Source: Marinobacter sp. F3R08 (GTDB lineage Bacteria > Pseudomonadota > Gammaproteobacteria > Pseudomonadales > Oleiphilaceae). From it: a DNA stretch of 64,000 nucleotides. The stretch spans positions 1-64,000 of the forward strand of contig NZ_JAHKPI010000005.1 in assembly GCF_018860425.1 (NCBI RefSeq), written 5' to 3'. The notes below the pieces were generated by a model, which saw only the letters and a program-made list of their open reading frames with translations, made no database searches and was not told the origin of the DNA. Shown piece after piece: positions 29,484 through 39,766 of the stretch. Positions within the stretch are counted from its first letter, which is position 1. Every line of letters starts with the position of its first letter. Position numbers and translations under genes: made by a program.

Positions 29484-31064
29484 TTACCTGTGGCGGAAAT
29501 GTCTTACCCGTACCCCTGCCAGCGCCAACGCAACGAAGTAAACCGATACGCCCGCCCCAACCAGCAATGCCATATCCGCCGCCCGCTGATACCCACCACT
29601 TGCCAACCACACCGCCACCGGAGCTTTTAGCCAGATAATGGTGACGGCCAGCGCGCCGTTGGCAAACAGGAGCTGCATCAGAAAACGAGGCCAGCCCGGC
29701 TGACTCTGCCACGCACCTTCTTTGCGCAAGCCCCGCCACAAGAGGTAGCCATTCAGCCAGGCCGAGAGGGAGGTGGCAAGCGCCAGGCCGGCGTGAGCCA
29801 ACGGAAAAATCAGGATCAGGTTGAACACCATGTTAGCCACCATGGCAACAATGCCTATCTTGACCGGCGTCCTGGTGTCTTCCCTGGCAAAAAAACCGGG
29901 CGCCAGAACCTTGATCAGCATGAATGCCATGAGCCCGGCTGAATAGGCTCGCAAACTCTGAGCCGACATCGCCACATCACGATCTGTCACCTCGCCGTAA
30001 TGGAACAAAGTGGCGATCAACTGCTCAGCCAGAAGCGCAAGTGCCAGCGCTGCGGGCAGGCCAATCAACAGCACCGCCCGAACCGCCCAGTCCAGAGTTG
30101 CCGCAAACTGGTCCGAAGAAGCCGCCGCATGCTTACGGGACAGGCTGGGCAGAATCACCGTCGCAATGGCTATGCCGAAAACACCCAACGGGAGCTCCGA
30201 GAGTCGGTCAGAATAATAAAGCCAGGACACACTGCCCGTCTGGAGAAAGGAAGCCAGAACAGTATCGAGCAGCAGATTGATCTGACTGACCGACACCCCG
30301 AACAAAGCGGGTGCCATCAACTTGAGAATCCGGCTGACGCCATCGTGTCGATAATCCACCCGCGGTCTTGGCATCAACCCCAGACGCATTAGAAAAGGCA
30401 GCTGGAAGAACAACTGCAAGGCACCAGCAATAAACACTCCCCAGGCCAGAGCCATGACCGGCTCATCCATCAACGGCGTGAGCCAGATGGCTGCGGCAAT
30501 CATGGCCAGATTCAGCAGCACCGGAGTAAATGCGGGCACAGCAAACCGGTCGTAGCTGTTGAGGATGCCGCCAGCGAAAGCGGTCAGAGAGATCAGCAGC
30601 AAATACGGAAAGGTAATGCGCAGCATGTCGCTGGTCAGCGCAAATTTGACGTCATCGTCCAGAAATCCAGGCGCAAAAACCGCCGTCAGAACCGGCGCCC
30701 CAAGCATGGCAACCAGCGTAACCCCCAGCAACACCAGCCCGAGTGAGCCAGCCACGGCATTGACCAGACGCCGGACCTCCGAGAGAGATTGATTCTCCCG
30801 GTACGATGACAATACCGGAACAAACGCCTGGGAAAAGGCGCCTTCAGCAAACAGTCGGCGCAGGAAATTTGGAATTTTGAAAGCGACAAAAAAGGCATCC
30901 GCCCCGGCGCCGGCGCCGAAATAGCGGGCAATTACCATATCCCGAACCAGGCCAAGCACCCGGGACAGCATGGTCATAATACCCACCAGCCCCGACGACC
31001 TCAGCAGGCCCGGCGCCCTGGGCAAATGCTTCTGTTCAGGGACTGATTCAGGTTCCGACGACAT
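29484..31064 (-). CDS. murJ: Lipid II flippase MurJ
   Basis: MurJ moves undecaprenyl-linked lipid II across the inner membrane for peptidoglycan synthesis. It is a MOP-superfamily transporter with 14 predicted membrane helices over about 526 aa. The family-typical segments SRVLGLVRDMVIARYFGAGAGADAFFVAFKIPNFLRRLFAEGAFSQAF are visible as successive motifs near the N-terminus. The start is uncertain: I use the ATG at 31064, while an in-frame ATG at 31109 is 15 codons earlier and neither has a strong ribosome site. It diverges from rpsT, as in Pseudomonas and E. coli. Confidence 0.94.
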   Translation of the reverse strand: MSSEPESVPEQKHLPRAPGLLRSSGLVGIMTMLSRVLGLVRDMVIARYFGAGAGADAFFVAFKIPNFLRRLFAEGAFSQAFVPVLSSYRENQSLSEVRRLVNAVAGSLGLVLLGVTLVAMLGAPVLTAVFAPGFLDDDVKFALTSDMLRITFPYLLLISLTAFAGGILNSYDRFAVPAFTPVLLNLAMIAAAIWLTPLMDEPVMALAWGVFIAGALQLFFQLPFLMRLGLMPRPRVDYRHDGVSRILKLMAPALFGVSVSQINLLLDTVLASFLQTGSVSWLYYSDRLSELPLGVFGIAIATVILPSLSRKHAAASSDQFAATLDWAVRAVLLIGLPAALALALLAEQLIATLFHYGEVTDRDVAMSAQSLRAYSAGLMAFMLIKVLAPGFFAREDTRTPVKIGIVAMVANMVFNLILIFPLAHAGLALATSLSAWLNGYLLWRGLRKEGAWQSQPGWPRFLMQLLFANGALAVTIIWLKAPVAVWLASGGYQRAADMALLVGAGVSVYFVALALAGVRVRHFRHR

Positions 31065-31160
31065 GCAGGCTCTGGTCTGACATTCTAAAGTTCCTATAGA
31101 GTCGGGCATTTCGGGAATTACCTGCTTCCCGATACAACCACCCGCATTCAGTGAGCGGCG

Positions 31161-31169
31161 AGTTTACCA
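31161..31169 (-). promoter_or_regulatory. Possible extended -10 promoter of murJ
   Basis: On the minus strand TGGTAAACT is an extended -10 element (TGnTAAACT) about 95 bases upstream of the chosen murJ start. No good -35 is visible. Confidence 0.3.
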
Positions 31170-31207
31170 CAGGCCTTCTGCGTCGGGGGATGAAATGGGT
31201 TTTGGCC

Positions 31208-31236
31208 TTGACATTTCGAGGTATGAGCGGCATAGT
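31208..31236 (+). promoter_or_regulatory. rpsT promoter
   Basis: A perfect -35 TTGACA (31208-31213), a 17-bp spacer and a -10 CATAGT (31231-31236) lie upstream of rpsT. They leave a leader of about 85 bases. The leader length is compatible with the translational autocontrol known for S20 in E. coli, but I see no specific proof of it. Confidence 0.65.
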
Positions 31237-31328
31237 TCCGCGTCATTTATTTCGACGCGCTGGTTTTGGCGCGCCCGCGATGTAACGAATCATTCAGCAA
31301 CGAATTTGAGATTTTCAGGAGTTTTACG

Positions 31329-31598
31329 GTGGCAAATACCCCGCAAGCCAAGAAGCGCGCACGTCAGAACGAGAAGAACCGCAAGCACAATGCAAGCCTG
31401 CGTTCCATGGCTCGTACTTACATGAAAAAGATTCAATCCAAGATCGAAGCCGGCAACTACGAAGAAGCCAAGGCAGCTTTCCAGCAGGCCCAGCCGATCC
31501 TGGACAGCATGGTCAACAAAGGCATCTTCGCAAAGAACAAGGTTGCTCGTCACAAGAGCCGCCTGAGCGCCAAGATCAAGTCCCTGAAGAGCGCATAA
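31329..31598 (+). CDS. rpsT: 30S ribosomal protein S20
   Basis: S20 binds 16S rRNA early in 30S assembly. The coding region starts with GTG at 31329, preceded by AGGAG at 8 bases, and encodes 89 aa starting (M)[25 protein letters not shown], the family signature. An upstream ATG in the same frame (31266) would add 21 non-conserved residues and is rejected. A non-ATG start for rpsT is also seen in E. coli (UUG), where it matters for autoregulation. Confidence 0.97.
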   Translation: MANTPQAKKRARQNEKNRKHNASLRSMARTYMKKIQSKIEAGNYEEAKAAFQQAQPILDSMVNKGIFAKNKVARHKSRLSAKIKSLKSA

Positions 31599-31616
31599 GC
31601 TGCTCGCATCAGGCAC

Positions 31617-31646
31617 AAAAAAACCGGCCATCTGGCCGGTTTTTTT
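31617..31646. terminator. Bidirectional terminator between rpsT and proB
   Basis: A perfect palindrome of A-rich, then ACCGGCC/GGCCGGT, then T-rich sequence with a 4-base loop lies between the convergent rpsT and proB. A runs on one side and T runs on the other let it terminate both strands. Confidence 0.85.
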
Positions 31647-31661
31647 ATGGGCAAACAGTCA

Positions 31662-32786
31662 TCAGACGATCACCATATTGTCTCGATGAATCATCTCCTC
31701 ACCATAGATGTACCCCAGAACATCTGCAATTCGGTCGCTGGAACGTCCGGCAATCGCTCTGGCCTCACTTGCATCGTAATTGACCAGCCCACGCGCGACC
31801 TCCGCGCCAGATTCATCGACACAGGAAACCATTTCGCCGCGACGGAACTTACCCTCGACGCTTTTCACGCCTACAGGCAGAAGGCTGCGACCACCCCGAC
31901 AAAGCACTTTCACGGCACCGGCATCCAGCGTCAATCTACCCCGAGTCTTGAGATGACTCGCCAGCCACTGCTTGCGCGCGGCAATCCTGCCCTGCTCCGG
32001 CAGCAGCAGGGTTCCAATGACATCCCCCTGCCTTAGCCGGCCAATCACCCCCTCAATTCGACCACCCACAATCACAGTAAAAGCACCAGAACGGGCCGCC
32101 AGACGCGCCGCTCGCAGTTTTGTCTGCATACCTCCGCGACCGAGCGCTCCCGCACCACCACCAGCCATGGCATCAAGCTCCTGGTCGCCAGCCCTGCGCT
32201 CGGTCACCAGCCGTGCATCAGCATTCTTCCTGGGATCGCTATCAAACAACCCAAGCTGATCTGTCAGAATAATCAGACCATCCGCTTCAATCAGATTGGC
32301 AACGAGAGCCCCAAGGGTATCGTTGTCGCCAAACCGGATCTCGTCGGTAACCACGGTATCGTTCTCATTGACGATAGGTACAACCCCGAAATCCAACAGA
32401 GCCCTGAGGGTGCTTCGGCCGTTGAGATAACGCTTGCGGTCCGAAAGGTCGTCATGGGTCAGCAAAATCTGGGCAGCATGGATATCGTGCCGCTTGAACT
32501 GAGCCTCCCAGGTTTGCACCAGGCCCATCTGACCGATAGCCGCAGCCGCCTGAAGCTCGTGCAACTGCTCGGGCCTCGCCGTCAAACCAAGCCGACTCAT
32601 CCCCACCGCGACCGAGCCGGAGGAGACCACAACCACTTCCACACCCTCGTCGATCAGCTCGGCAATCTGATCCACCCACAAACCGAGGGCCGCCTCATCC
32701 AGGCCCCGGCCGTCGTTGGTCAGCAATGCGCTTCCGATCTTGATTACCAGGCGACGAGCCCGGCGCAACTGCACGCGTTCAGTCAT
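31662..32786 (-). CDS. proB: Glutamate 5-kinase
   Basis: ProB phosphorylates glutamate to gamma-glutamyl phosphate, the first and proline-inhibited step of proline synthesis. At 374 aa it has an amino acid kinase domain (about 8-260) with KIGSALLT and VNENDTV, and a C-terminal PUA domain (about 280-360). It lies 35 bp downstream of obgE, the conserved pseudomonad order, and ends at the shared terminator with rpsT. The partner proA is not in the window. Confidence 0.96.
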   Translation of the reverse strand: MTERVQLRRARRLVIKIGSALLTNDGRGLDEAALGLWVDQIAELIDEGVEVVVVSSGSVAVGMSRLGLTARPEQLHELQAAAAIGQMGLVQTWEAQFKRHDIHAAQILLTHDDLSDRKRYLNGRSTLRALLDFGVVPIVNENDTVVTDEIRFGDNDTLGALVANLIEADGLIILTDQLGLFDSDPRKNADARLVTERRAGDQELDAMAGGGAGALGRGGMQTKLRAARLAARSGAFTVIVGGRIEGVIGRLRQGDVIGTLLLPEQGRIAARKQWLASHLKTRGRLTLDAGAVKVLCRGGRSLLPVGVKSVEGKFRRGEMVSCVDESGAEVARGLVNYDASEARAIAGRSSDRIADVLGYIYGEEMIHRDNMVIV

Positions 32787-32821
32787 GGTGTTTAAGCGGT
32801 CTCTCTGGCACCCAATCTGCT

Positions 32822-34018
<1,197 letters not shown>

Positions 34019-34046
34019 TCAACCCTTTGCGCTATGCGCATAAACT

Positions 34047-34083
34047 AAAAAGCCCCGCAGCCTCAAGGAAGCTTTGCGGGGCT
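34047..34083 (-). terminator. Terminator after rplU-rpmA
   Basis: Stem AGCCCCGCA/TGCGGGGCT with an inner AGC/GCT pairing is followed on the minus strand by TTTTTAG. It sits about 75 bases beyond the rpmA stop and separates the ribosomal genes from obgE. Confidence 0.8.
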
Positions 34084-34159
34084 CCGGATGGCTCTGAGTG
34101 CCTGACAATATCAGGATATCAGCACCACCCAAGGTTCGACAGAACCGGATCGCCGCTGC

Positions 34160-34420
34160 TTACGCAGCCGGAACGATGCTCACGAACTTACGGCTCTGTG
34201 GGCCTTTGGTCTCGAACTTCACCTGTCCGTCTGCTTTCGCAAACAGAGTGTGGTCCTTGCCAATGCCTACGTTGCTACCAGCGTGGAAACGTGTACCGCG
34301 CTGACGAATGATGATGCTGCCTGCAGATACAGACTCGCCGCCGTAGCGCTTCACACCAAGTCGTTTCGACTCGGAATCGCGACCGTTACGGGTACTACCT
34401 GCTGCCTTTTTATGAGCCAT
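34160..34420 (-). CDS. rpmA: 50S ribosomal protein L27
   Basis: L27 reaches toward the peptidyl transferase centre with its N-terminal tail. The 86-aa protein begins [20 protein letters not shown], with no N-terminal extension of the cleaved Firmicutes type. It is 36 bp downstream of rplU, the universal pair. Confidence 0.98.
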   Translation of the reverse strand: MAHKKAAGSTRNGRDSESKRLGVKRYGGESVSAGSIIIRQRGTRFHAGSNVGIGKDHTLFAKADGQVKFETKGPQSRKFVSIVPAA

Positions 34421-34456
34421 TACCAGCCTCCTTATTTAAGGGGTAATTCGAGAGCC

Positions 34457-34768
34457 TCAGCCCTTGATACCCGTGATCTTGACTTCAGTAAACCACTGAC
34501 GGTGGCCCTGACGCTTCATGTGATGCTTCCGACGACGGAACTTGATGATATTGATCTTGTCATGACGCCCGTGGCTTACCACTTCTGCAGTCACTTTGGC
34601 ACCATCAACAACCGGCGCGCCTACCTGAACCTTGTCGCCATCGGCAATCAGCAGAACGCGATCGAACTCAACGTTGCCACCGGTTTCAACTTCCAGCTTT
34701 TCCAGCTTCAGGGTTTCGCCTTCTTTCACACGGTGCTGTTTGCCACCGCTAACAATAACTGCGTACAT
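34457..34768 (-). CDS. rplU: 50S ribosomal protein L21
   Basis: L21 binds 23S rRNA in the large subunit. It is 103 aa from the ATG at 34768 ([17 protein letters not shown]), the usual length, with GGAGAA upstream. The 14-codon upstream extension in frame is not conserved. It is co-transcribed with rpmA from the promoter near 34880. Confidence 0.98.
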   Translation of the reverse strand: MYAVIVSGGKQHRVKEGETLKLEKLEVETGGNVEFDRVLLIADGDKVQVGAPVVDGAKVTAEVVSHGRHDKINIIKFRRRKHHMKRQGHRQWFTEVKITGIKG

Positions 34769-34879
34769 TTGCTCGTTCTCCACGATTGACCCATCCCTGC
34801 TCTTATCCACCTGGTTCTAAGGGAGGCGCTCTGGCGACCCTATAGCAGGGAGCGCAGGTTGGGATGAGTTGGGCGCGTG

Positions 34880-34908
34880 ATTGTACGAAAAGTCGCACCG
34901 CAACACAA
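34880..34908 (-). promoter_or_regulatory. Putative rplU-rpmA promoter
   Basis: The -10 TACAAT (34880-34885) is followed by a GC-rich discriminator (CACGCGCCC), suggesting growth-rate control. The best -35 at 17 bp is TTGTGT (TTG matches only). The leader to rplU is about 105 bases. Confidence 0.5.
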
Positions 34909-34925
34909 GCCAAGTTGACACTACC

Positions 34926-34950
34926 CGCGGCAATACCTAGCATTGCCGCG
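34926..34950. repeat. Perfect 9-bp inverted repeat between rplU and ispB
   Basis: CGCGGCAAT and ATTGCCGCG are separated by 7 bases in the divergent rplU/ispB gap, just upstream of the rplU promoter. The symmetry is that of a dimeric regulator site, or of a hairpin in the ispB leader. I do not recognise the motif. Confidence 0.6.
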
Positions 34951-35012
34951 TCCTGCCTTTCAACATCAGCAATCACACTGACGACTACACCAGCAAGGGA
35001 TCTACAAGCCGT

Positions 35013-35981
35013 ATGACAGCCCAGCGTATTCACGACACAGTGGCCGACGACTTCAGCCGCGTTAATGATCTGATCATCCAGCGGCTTTCCTCAGATGTTC
35101 CTCTGGTGGAAAAAATTGCCCAATACATCATTGAAAGCGGCGGTAAGCGCTTGAGACCCTTACTGGTTCTACTCTCCAGTCAGGCGGTCGGTTACGAACA
35201 CGACGATCACCTCAAGCTCGCGGCGGTGATCGAATTCCTGCACACCGCCACCCTGCTGCACGACGACGTGGTGGACACTTCAGACATGCGCCGCGGGCGG
35301 AGCACCGCAAATGCCCGCTGGGGCAACGCGCCAAGTGTACTGGTAGGTGATTTCCTCTACGCCCGGGCTTTCGAGATGATGGTCGAACTGAAAAGCCTGA
35401 GCATTATGGACGTGCTGTCCCACGCCACAGCCGTGATCGCTGAAGGCGAAGTGATGCAACTGATGAACGTGAAGAATCCCGACCTGACCGAAGACCAGTA
35501 TATGAAGGTCATCCACAACAAGACCGCCATGCTGTTCGAAGCCGCCTCCCACACCGGGTCGCTGCTAGCCAATGCCAATGCAGAGCAGGAGCTGGGACTG
35601 AAAGGTTACGGAAAACACCTGGGCCTGGCTTTCCAGCTGGTGGACGATGTACTCGACTACCAGGGCGATGCCGAGGCCATGGGCAAGAATGTCGGTGATG
35701 ATCTGGCCGAAGGCAAGACCACCCTGCCCCTGATCTATGCCATGGCCCATTGTCCTGAAGAAGAGCGTCAACTGATTCGCCAGGCCATCCGCAAGGGCGG
35801 ACTGGACGACCTGCCACGTATTCTGGACATTGTTGAGCGCTCAGGCGCGATTGAATACACCATGACAACAGCGCGGGAACAAGCCAACCTGGCGAAGGCG
35901 TGCCTGAGATCCCTGCCAGACTCAAGCCATAAAGAAGCCATGGAGCTGCTGACCGACGTTGCTGTTGCCCGAGTAAGCTGA
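35013..35981 (+). CDS. ispB: Octaprenyl diphosphate synthase (all-trans polyprenyl)
   Basis: IspB elongates farnesyl diphosphate with isopentenyl diphosphate to make the ubiquinone side chain. At 322 aa it has the first aspartate-rich motif LLHDDVVDTSDMRRG (about 84-98) and the second LVDDVLDYQGD (about 212-222). Chain length (C40 or C45) cannot be read with certainty. The location divergent from rplU is conserved in gammaproteobacteria. Confidence 0.95.
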   Translation: MTAQRIHDTVADDFSRVNDLIIQRLSSDVPLVEKIAQYIIESGGKRLRPLLVLLSSQAVGYEHDDHLKLAAVIEFLHTATLLHDDVVDTSDMRRGRSTANARWGNAPSVLVGDFLYARAFEMMVELKSLSIMDVLSHATAVIAEGEVMQLMNVKNPDLTEDQYMKVIHNKTAMLFEAASHTGSLLANANAEQELGLKGYGKHLGLAFQLVDDVLDYQGDAEAMGKNVGDDLAEGKTTLPLIYAMAHCPEEERQLIRQAIRKGGLDDLPRILDIVERSGAIEYTMTTAREQANLAKACLRSLPDSSHKEAMELLTDVAVARVS

Positions 35982-35991
35982 TTTGACCACG

Positions 35992-36019
35992 GGGTCAGAT
36001 GAACGGCTTCATCTGACCC
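35992..36019. repeat. Palindromic repeat GGGTCAGATGAA/TTCATCTGACCC, copy 3
   Basis: Perfect 12-bp arms identical to those at 5679-5706, with a different loop (CGGC), lie between the convergent ispB and the glutathionyl-hydroquinone reductase gene. Identical arms with changed loops indicate a dispersed repeat family, not chance. Confidence 0.8.
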
Positions 36020-36029
36020 GTCCCGGATC

Positions 36030-37016
36030 TCAGCTCAAGCGCTCGCGCCCGTGGGGGGCGTCAAAGTCCAGCTCAGGGCCAACCGGCACAATCTGCGTCG
36101 GATTGATGGTTCGCTGACTCACGTAGTAATGACGTTTTATCTGCCCGATATCCACCGTTTCCGCCACACCGTGAACCTGATACAGGTCCCGCACATAGGC
36201 GGAAAGTGCCGGGAAATCGGTGATCCTCTGCCGATTGCATTTGAAATGGCCGAAGTAGACCGCATCAAACCGGATCAACGTGGTAAACAGGCGCCAGTCT
36301 GCCTCGGTTAACTGGCCACCCACCAGGTACCGCTGCCCCGACAACCGCTCCTCAAGCCAATCCAGCGAATCGAACAGCGCTTTGTAGGCGTCCTCATATT
36401 TATCCTGGGCGGTTGCAAAACCCGCCTTGTAGACACCGTTGTTAACCGTGTCATAGACCCGGGCATTCACTCTTTCGATCTCCCCCTGAAGCTCCTCGGG
36501 GCAGAAATCCAGGTCGGAACGAACACCGTCAAGTTCATTAAAGGCAGAATTGAACATCCGGATGATCTCGGCGGATTCATTACTCGCAATTGTCTGCTTC
36601 TCCTTGTCCCAGAGCACCGGCACTGTCACCCGGCCTGAGTACCCGGGCGCGGCTTTGGTGTAGACCTGGTGCATGAATCGGAAGCCATGTAGGTGGTCAC
36701 GATGCGGCTCACTGTCTGGCCGGAACTCCCAGCCGTTCTCCATCATATCGGGATGCACCACCGAGGCCGAAACATGCTTTTCCAGCCCTTTGAGCTTCCT
36801 GAAAATCAACGTGCGATGAGCCCACGGACACGCCATGGACACATAGAGATGATAACGACCGGACTCAGCCTTGAAGCCACCCTCACCGTCCGGCCCCGGA
36901 GAACCATCATGTGTCACCCAGTTCCGGAATCGGGCAGCCTCCCGTTCAAATTTGCCACCGCTCTTGTCTGTGTCATACCACTGATCATGCCACTGACCGT
37001 CGACTAACAGGCCCAT
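36030..37016 (-). CDS. Glutathionyl-hydroquinone reductase (Xi-class glutathione transferase, YqjG/PcpF type)
   Basis: This family reduces S-glutathionyl-hydroquinones to free hydroquinones with glutathione. From the ATG at 37016 (AGGAG 8 bases upstream) the protein is 328 aa. The diagnostic active-site motif SMACPWAHRTLIFRKLKG (catalytic Cys near residue 62) is present, followed by the alpha-helical GST C-terminal domain with RYLVGGQLTEADWRLFTTLIRFD. It diverges from a LysR regulator that probably controls it. The physiological substrate is unknown; quinone detoxification is the likely role. Confidence 0.92.
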   Translation of the reverse strand: MGLLVDGQWHDQWYDTDKSGGKFEREAARFRNWVTHDGSPGPDGEGGFKAESGRYHLYVSMACPWAHRTLIFRKLKGLEKHVSASVVHPDMMENGWEFRPDSEPHRDHLHGFRFMHQVYTKAAPGYSGRVTVPVLWDKEKQTIASNESAEIIRMFNSAFNELDGVRSDLDFCPEELQGEIERVNARVYDTVNNGVYKAGFATAQDKYEDAYKALFDSLDWLEERLSGQRYLVGGQLTEADWRLFTTLIRFDAVYFGHFKCNRQRITDFPALSAYVRDLYQVHGVAETVDIGQIKRHYYVSQRTINPTQIVPVGPELDFDAPHGRERLS

Positions 37017-37176
37017 GAAAAATCTCCTCAGAAAATCTGAATTAATCAAATCCGGCCTTCCAGTGACGATTTTCATCCGCTTTCACCGGGGCCATTAATT
37101 TAACAGGCAGAATACCCGCGACCCTGCTACCCTCTCAAACAAGCATTTCTGGCCAACAACTTCAGATAATTCGAAC

Positions 37177-38088
37177 ATGCACACAGCCATCACCATAGAC
37201 GCCCTGAAAGTCCTTGATGCCATCGACCGCAAAGGCAGTTTTGCCGGAGCCGCCAATGAACTTTTCCGCGTCCCCTCGGCGATTAGCTACACCGTGCAGA
37301 AGCTGGAAGAAGACCTCAACGTTGCCCTATTCGATCGCACGGGCCATCGCGCGCGCCTGACGCCCGCGGGACGGTACCTGCTGGAAGAGGGCCGCACCCT
37401 GCTGGAGGCGGCGGAGAACCTCGCACACACTACCCGTCAGGTAGCCCAGGGCTGGGAAACCAGGCTGCGCATAGGCTTTAATTCCCTGTTGCCGGCAGAA
37501 TGCCTGTTTCCGGCAATCGAGGAGTTCTATGCGCTTGGTGTACCAGTGGATGTCCAGATCGTTGAGGAAGTCTTTGCCGGAACCTGGGACGCCCTGCAAA
37601 GCCGCCGGGTAGACCTGATAATCGGTGCAGATAATGTCAGCAAACCCGCCGGAAACTACACCACAAAGCCCCTGGGCAACATGCCGTTTGGATTTGCAGT
37701 AGCGTCTGGCCACCCCCTGGCAAACGCCGAAGCGCCCCTTTCGGAGGAAGAAATCTCGAGTTATCCGGCGGCCGTCGCGGCGGACACATCGCGATCACTA
37801 CCACCGGGACACGCAGGCATATTCCATCGGCAACGAACCCTGACGGTCGCCAACATCGACCAGAAGATCGCCATACAGGTCGCGGGTCTGGGCGTAGGCT
37901 GGTTGCCGCTTGCAAGAATCAGCACTCAGCTGGAAGAGGGAGAGCTCATCATTAAAGAGGTTCAGGCAGCCCGCCAACCCGTTACGCTTTATCTGGCCAG
38001 ACATGCAGAGGACCAGGGCAAAGCGTTGATGTGGTTCTGGGATCGGCTCAGTGCAGACAGCGCCATTGCGAACTGGCTAACAGGCTGA
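37177..38088 (+). CDS. LysR-family transcriptional regulator
   Basis: The 303-aa protein has an N-terminal winged helix-turn-helix (about 5-64: FAGAANELFRVPSAISYTVQKLEEDLNVALFDRTGHRA in pieces) and a type 2 periplasmic-binding-like effector domain (about 90-300). LysR regulators usually control the divergent neighbour, here the glutathionyl-hydroquinone reductase, from the shared 160-bp gap. That gap contains ATTAAT-centred AT-rich patches near 37040 and 37094, but I cannot define an operator. The effector is unknown. The start has only a weak ribosome site. Confidence 0.9.
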   Translation: MHTAITIDALKVLDAIDRKGSFAGAANELFRVPSAISYTVQKLEEDLNVALFDRTGHRARLTPAGRYLLEEGRTLLEAAENLAHTTRQVAQGWETRLRIGFNSLLPAECLFPAIEEFYALGVPVDVQIVEEVFAGTWDALQSRRVDLIIGADNVSKPAGNYTTKPLGNMPFGFAVASGHPLANAEAPLSEEEISSYPAAVAADTSRSLPPGHAGIFHRQRTLTVANIDQKIAIQVAGLGVGWLPLARISTQLEEGELIIKEVQAARQPVTLYLARHAEDQGKALMWFWDRLSADSAIANWLTG

Positions 38089-38200
38089 AAAAAAAAGAGA
38101 ATGTTACAACTGTAGCCACAGCCAAATCGGGCAATTGAGCCAACAGGTAGCCGGGCCATTCGTTTATACTGCGGCTCACACCAACGCGGGAGGGAGCTTC

Positions 38201-39733
38201 ATGATGCGCCAACTGTCTGAATTGGATGCCTCATTTCTGTATCTGGAATCGGAAACAACACCGATGCACATCGGAGGCATCTATCTCTTCGATGCCTCCG
38301 AGCAGGACAGGCCGCTTTCTTTCAGCACTTTTGTCGCCTATCTGCGAAGCCGCCTGCATGTCGTGCCGGTCTTTCGCCAGCGCCTGAAAGAAATCCCTTT
38401 GCGTCTGGGCCGCCCCTATTGGATTGATGACCCTGATTTCAGCATTGAGCGCCATCTCGCTTATGTCAATCTGGGCGAACACGGCCGAAAGGCAAGCCTG
38501 ATGACGCTGGCCTCCCGGATCCTGGAAGAGCCACTAAAGAGAGATCGTCCCCTCTGGCACATCACCTTCATTGACGGCTTCAAGCTCGGTGAGAACAACA
38601 CTGGCAGCGACGGTTTTGCCCTCATTGTCAAACTGCATCACGCCGCTATTGACGCCTTCAGTGGCGAGGAAATCATGGGCAAACTGCTCGAATACACGCC
38701 CGAGCCCAGCCCGATTACACCACCGCGACCCTGGCAGCCCGAGCCGGAACCCTCTGAGGAGCGAGTGGTGCTGCAAGCCGGCGCGAACATCGTTCGCACA
38801 CCGCTTCAGTTCACCTCTCTGGTGTTCAACGCCGCTGAGGCCACAGCCCGTGGCCTGATCCAGAAACAGTTGCGTAAACTTCCACTCCCGCTGCCGCTGT
38901 TTTCGGCCCCACACAGCCCCTTCAATCGGCAGATAACGGCAAATCGGCAGATTGTCTCCGCCAATGTAGAGCTTTCCAGACTGAAAACTATCAAGGCATT
39001 TCTCGGCGACGTGACACTGAACGATGTGGTTCTTGGTCTGTGTGCCGAAACCCTGAGGCGCTATCTGATCAGCGAAGGCGCCAATGCCGACAAGTCTCTG
39101 GTGGCCATGACACCAATCTCGGTACGCTCCAACAGTCTCCGCCGGGCAACCGGGAACCAGATGTCCGCCATGCTACTGGATCTGGCAACCGATGAAACCA
39201 ACCCAGCCCAACGAATTCGCCGGATTCACTGGAACGCAGTTGCTTCGGAACCTTACAGGGAAGCCATTGCTGCCGATCGGCTGACGGAACTCTTGCCGTC
39301 CACCATGCTGGCGCTGTCCGCGAGACTTTACTCGGAACTGCAGATTGCCCAGCGATACCAGCCGGTGTTCAATCTGCCCATTACCAACGTTCCCGGGCCT
39401 CAGGTACCGCTCTATCTGCAGGGAGCTCGCCTGACCCAGCAATACAATACCGCTCCACTGTTCGACAGTATGGGACTGGTCATCGTTGCGGTGAGCTATG
39501 AAGGAAAGCTGACTCTCAATTTCACCGCCTGCCCGGATGTGGTGGCTGAAGGAGAATCCCTCGAGGCTCACGTGAACGAAAGCCTCAAAGCCATCGAAGT
39601 CGCTATGCAACGACTCGACTCGAACGATGCCGAAGGGCCCGCGGCCCCCTCGCCAACACAAACCCTGGCCGATGACGCTATGACGGCAATGGAGGGACTC
39701 CTCAAAAAAGCACTCAAACGTTTCCGGCCCTGA
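38201..39733 (+). CDS. Wax ester synthase / acyl-CoA:diacylglycerol acyltransferase (WS/DGAT)
   Basis: WS/DGAT enzymes esterify acyl-CoA with fatty alcohols or diacylglycerol to make wax esters or triacylglycerol storage lipid. The start ATGATG at 38201 follows GGGAGGGAG and gives 510 aa; 22 upstream codons are not conserved. The N-terminus MMRQLSELDASFLYLESETTPMHIGG is the family signature. The active site normally written HHxxxDG reads HHAAIDA at residues 146-152, so both histidines and the Asp are kept but Gly is Ala. LNDVVLGLCAETLRRYL and the C-terminal NVPGPQVPLYLQGA motifs are present. Several paralogues are usual in Marinobacter; this one is solitary. It could also be a family member with altered acceptor preference. 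Confidence 0.92.
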   Translation: MMRQLSELDASFLYLESETTPMHIGGIYLFDASEQDRPLSFSTFVAYLRSRLHVVPVFRQRLKEIPLRLGRPYWIDDPDFSIERHLAYVNLGEHGRKASLMTLASRILEEPLKRDRPLWHITFIDGFKLGENNTGSDGFALIVKLHHAAIDAFSGEEIMGKLLEYTPEPSPITPPRPWQPEPEPSEERVVLQAGANIVRTPLQFTSLVFNAAEATARGLIQKQLRKLPLPLPLFSAPHSPFNRQITANRQIVSANVELSRLKTIKAFLGDVTLNDVVLGLCAETLRRYLISEGANADKSLVAMTPISVRSNSLRRATGNQMSAMLLDLATDETNPAQRIRRIHWNAVASEPYREAIAADRLTELLPSTMLALSARLYSELQIAQRYQPVFNLPITNVPGPQVPLYLQGARLTQQYNTAPLFDSMGLVIVAVSYEGKLTLNFTACPDVVAEGESLEAHVNESLKAIEVAMQRLDSNDAEGPAAPSPTQTLADDAMTAMEGLLKKALKRFRP

Positions 39734-39766
39734 ACTGGCGCCGGAAACGATTACACGTCGCTCAGA

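Noticed and set aside
31266-31328. N-terminal extension of S20 from an upstream ATG
   Set aside because: The 21 added residues are unlike any S20, whereas the GTG at 31329 has AGGAG and starts the exact family N-terminus.
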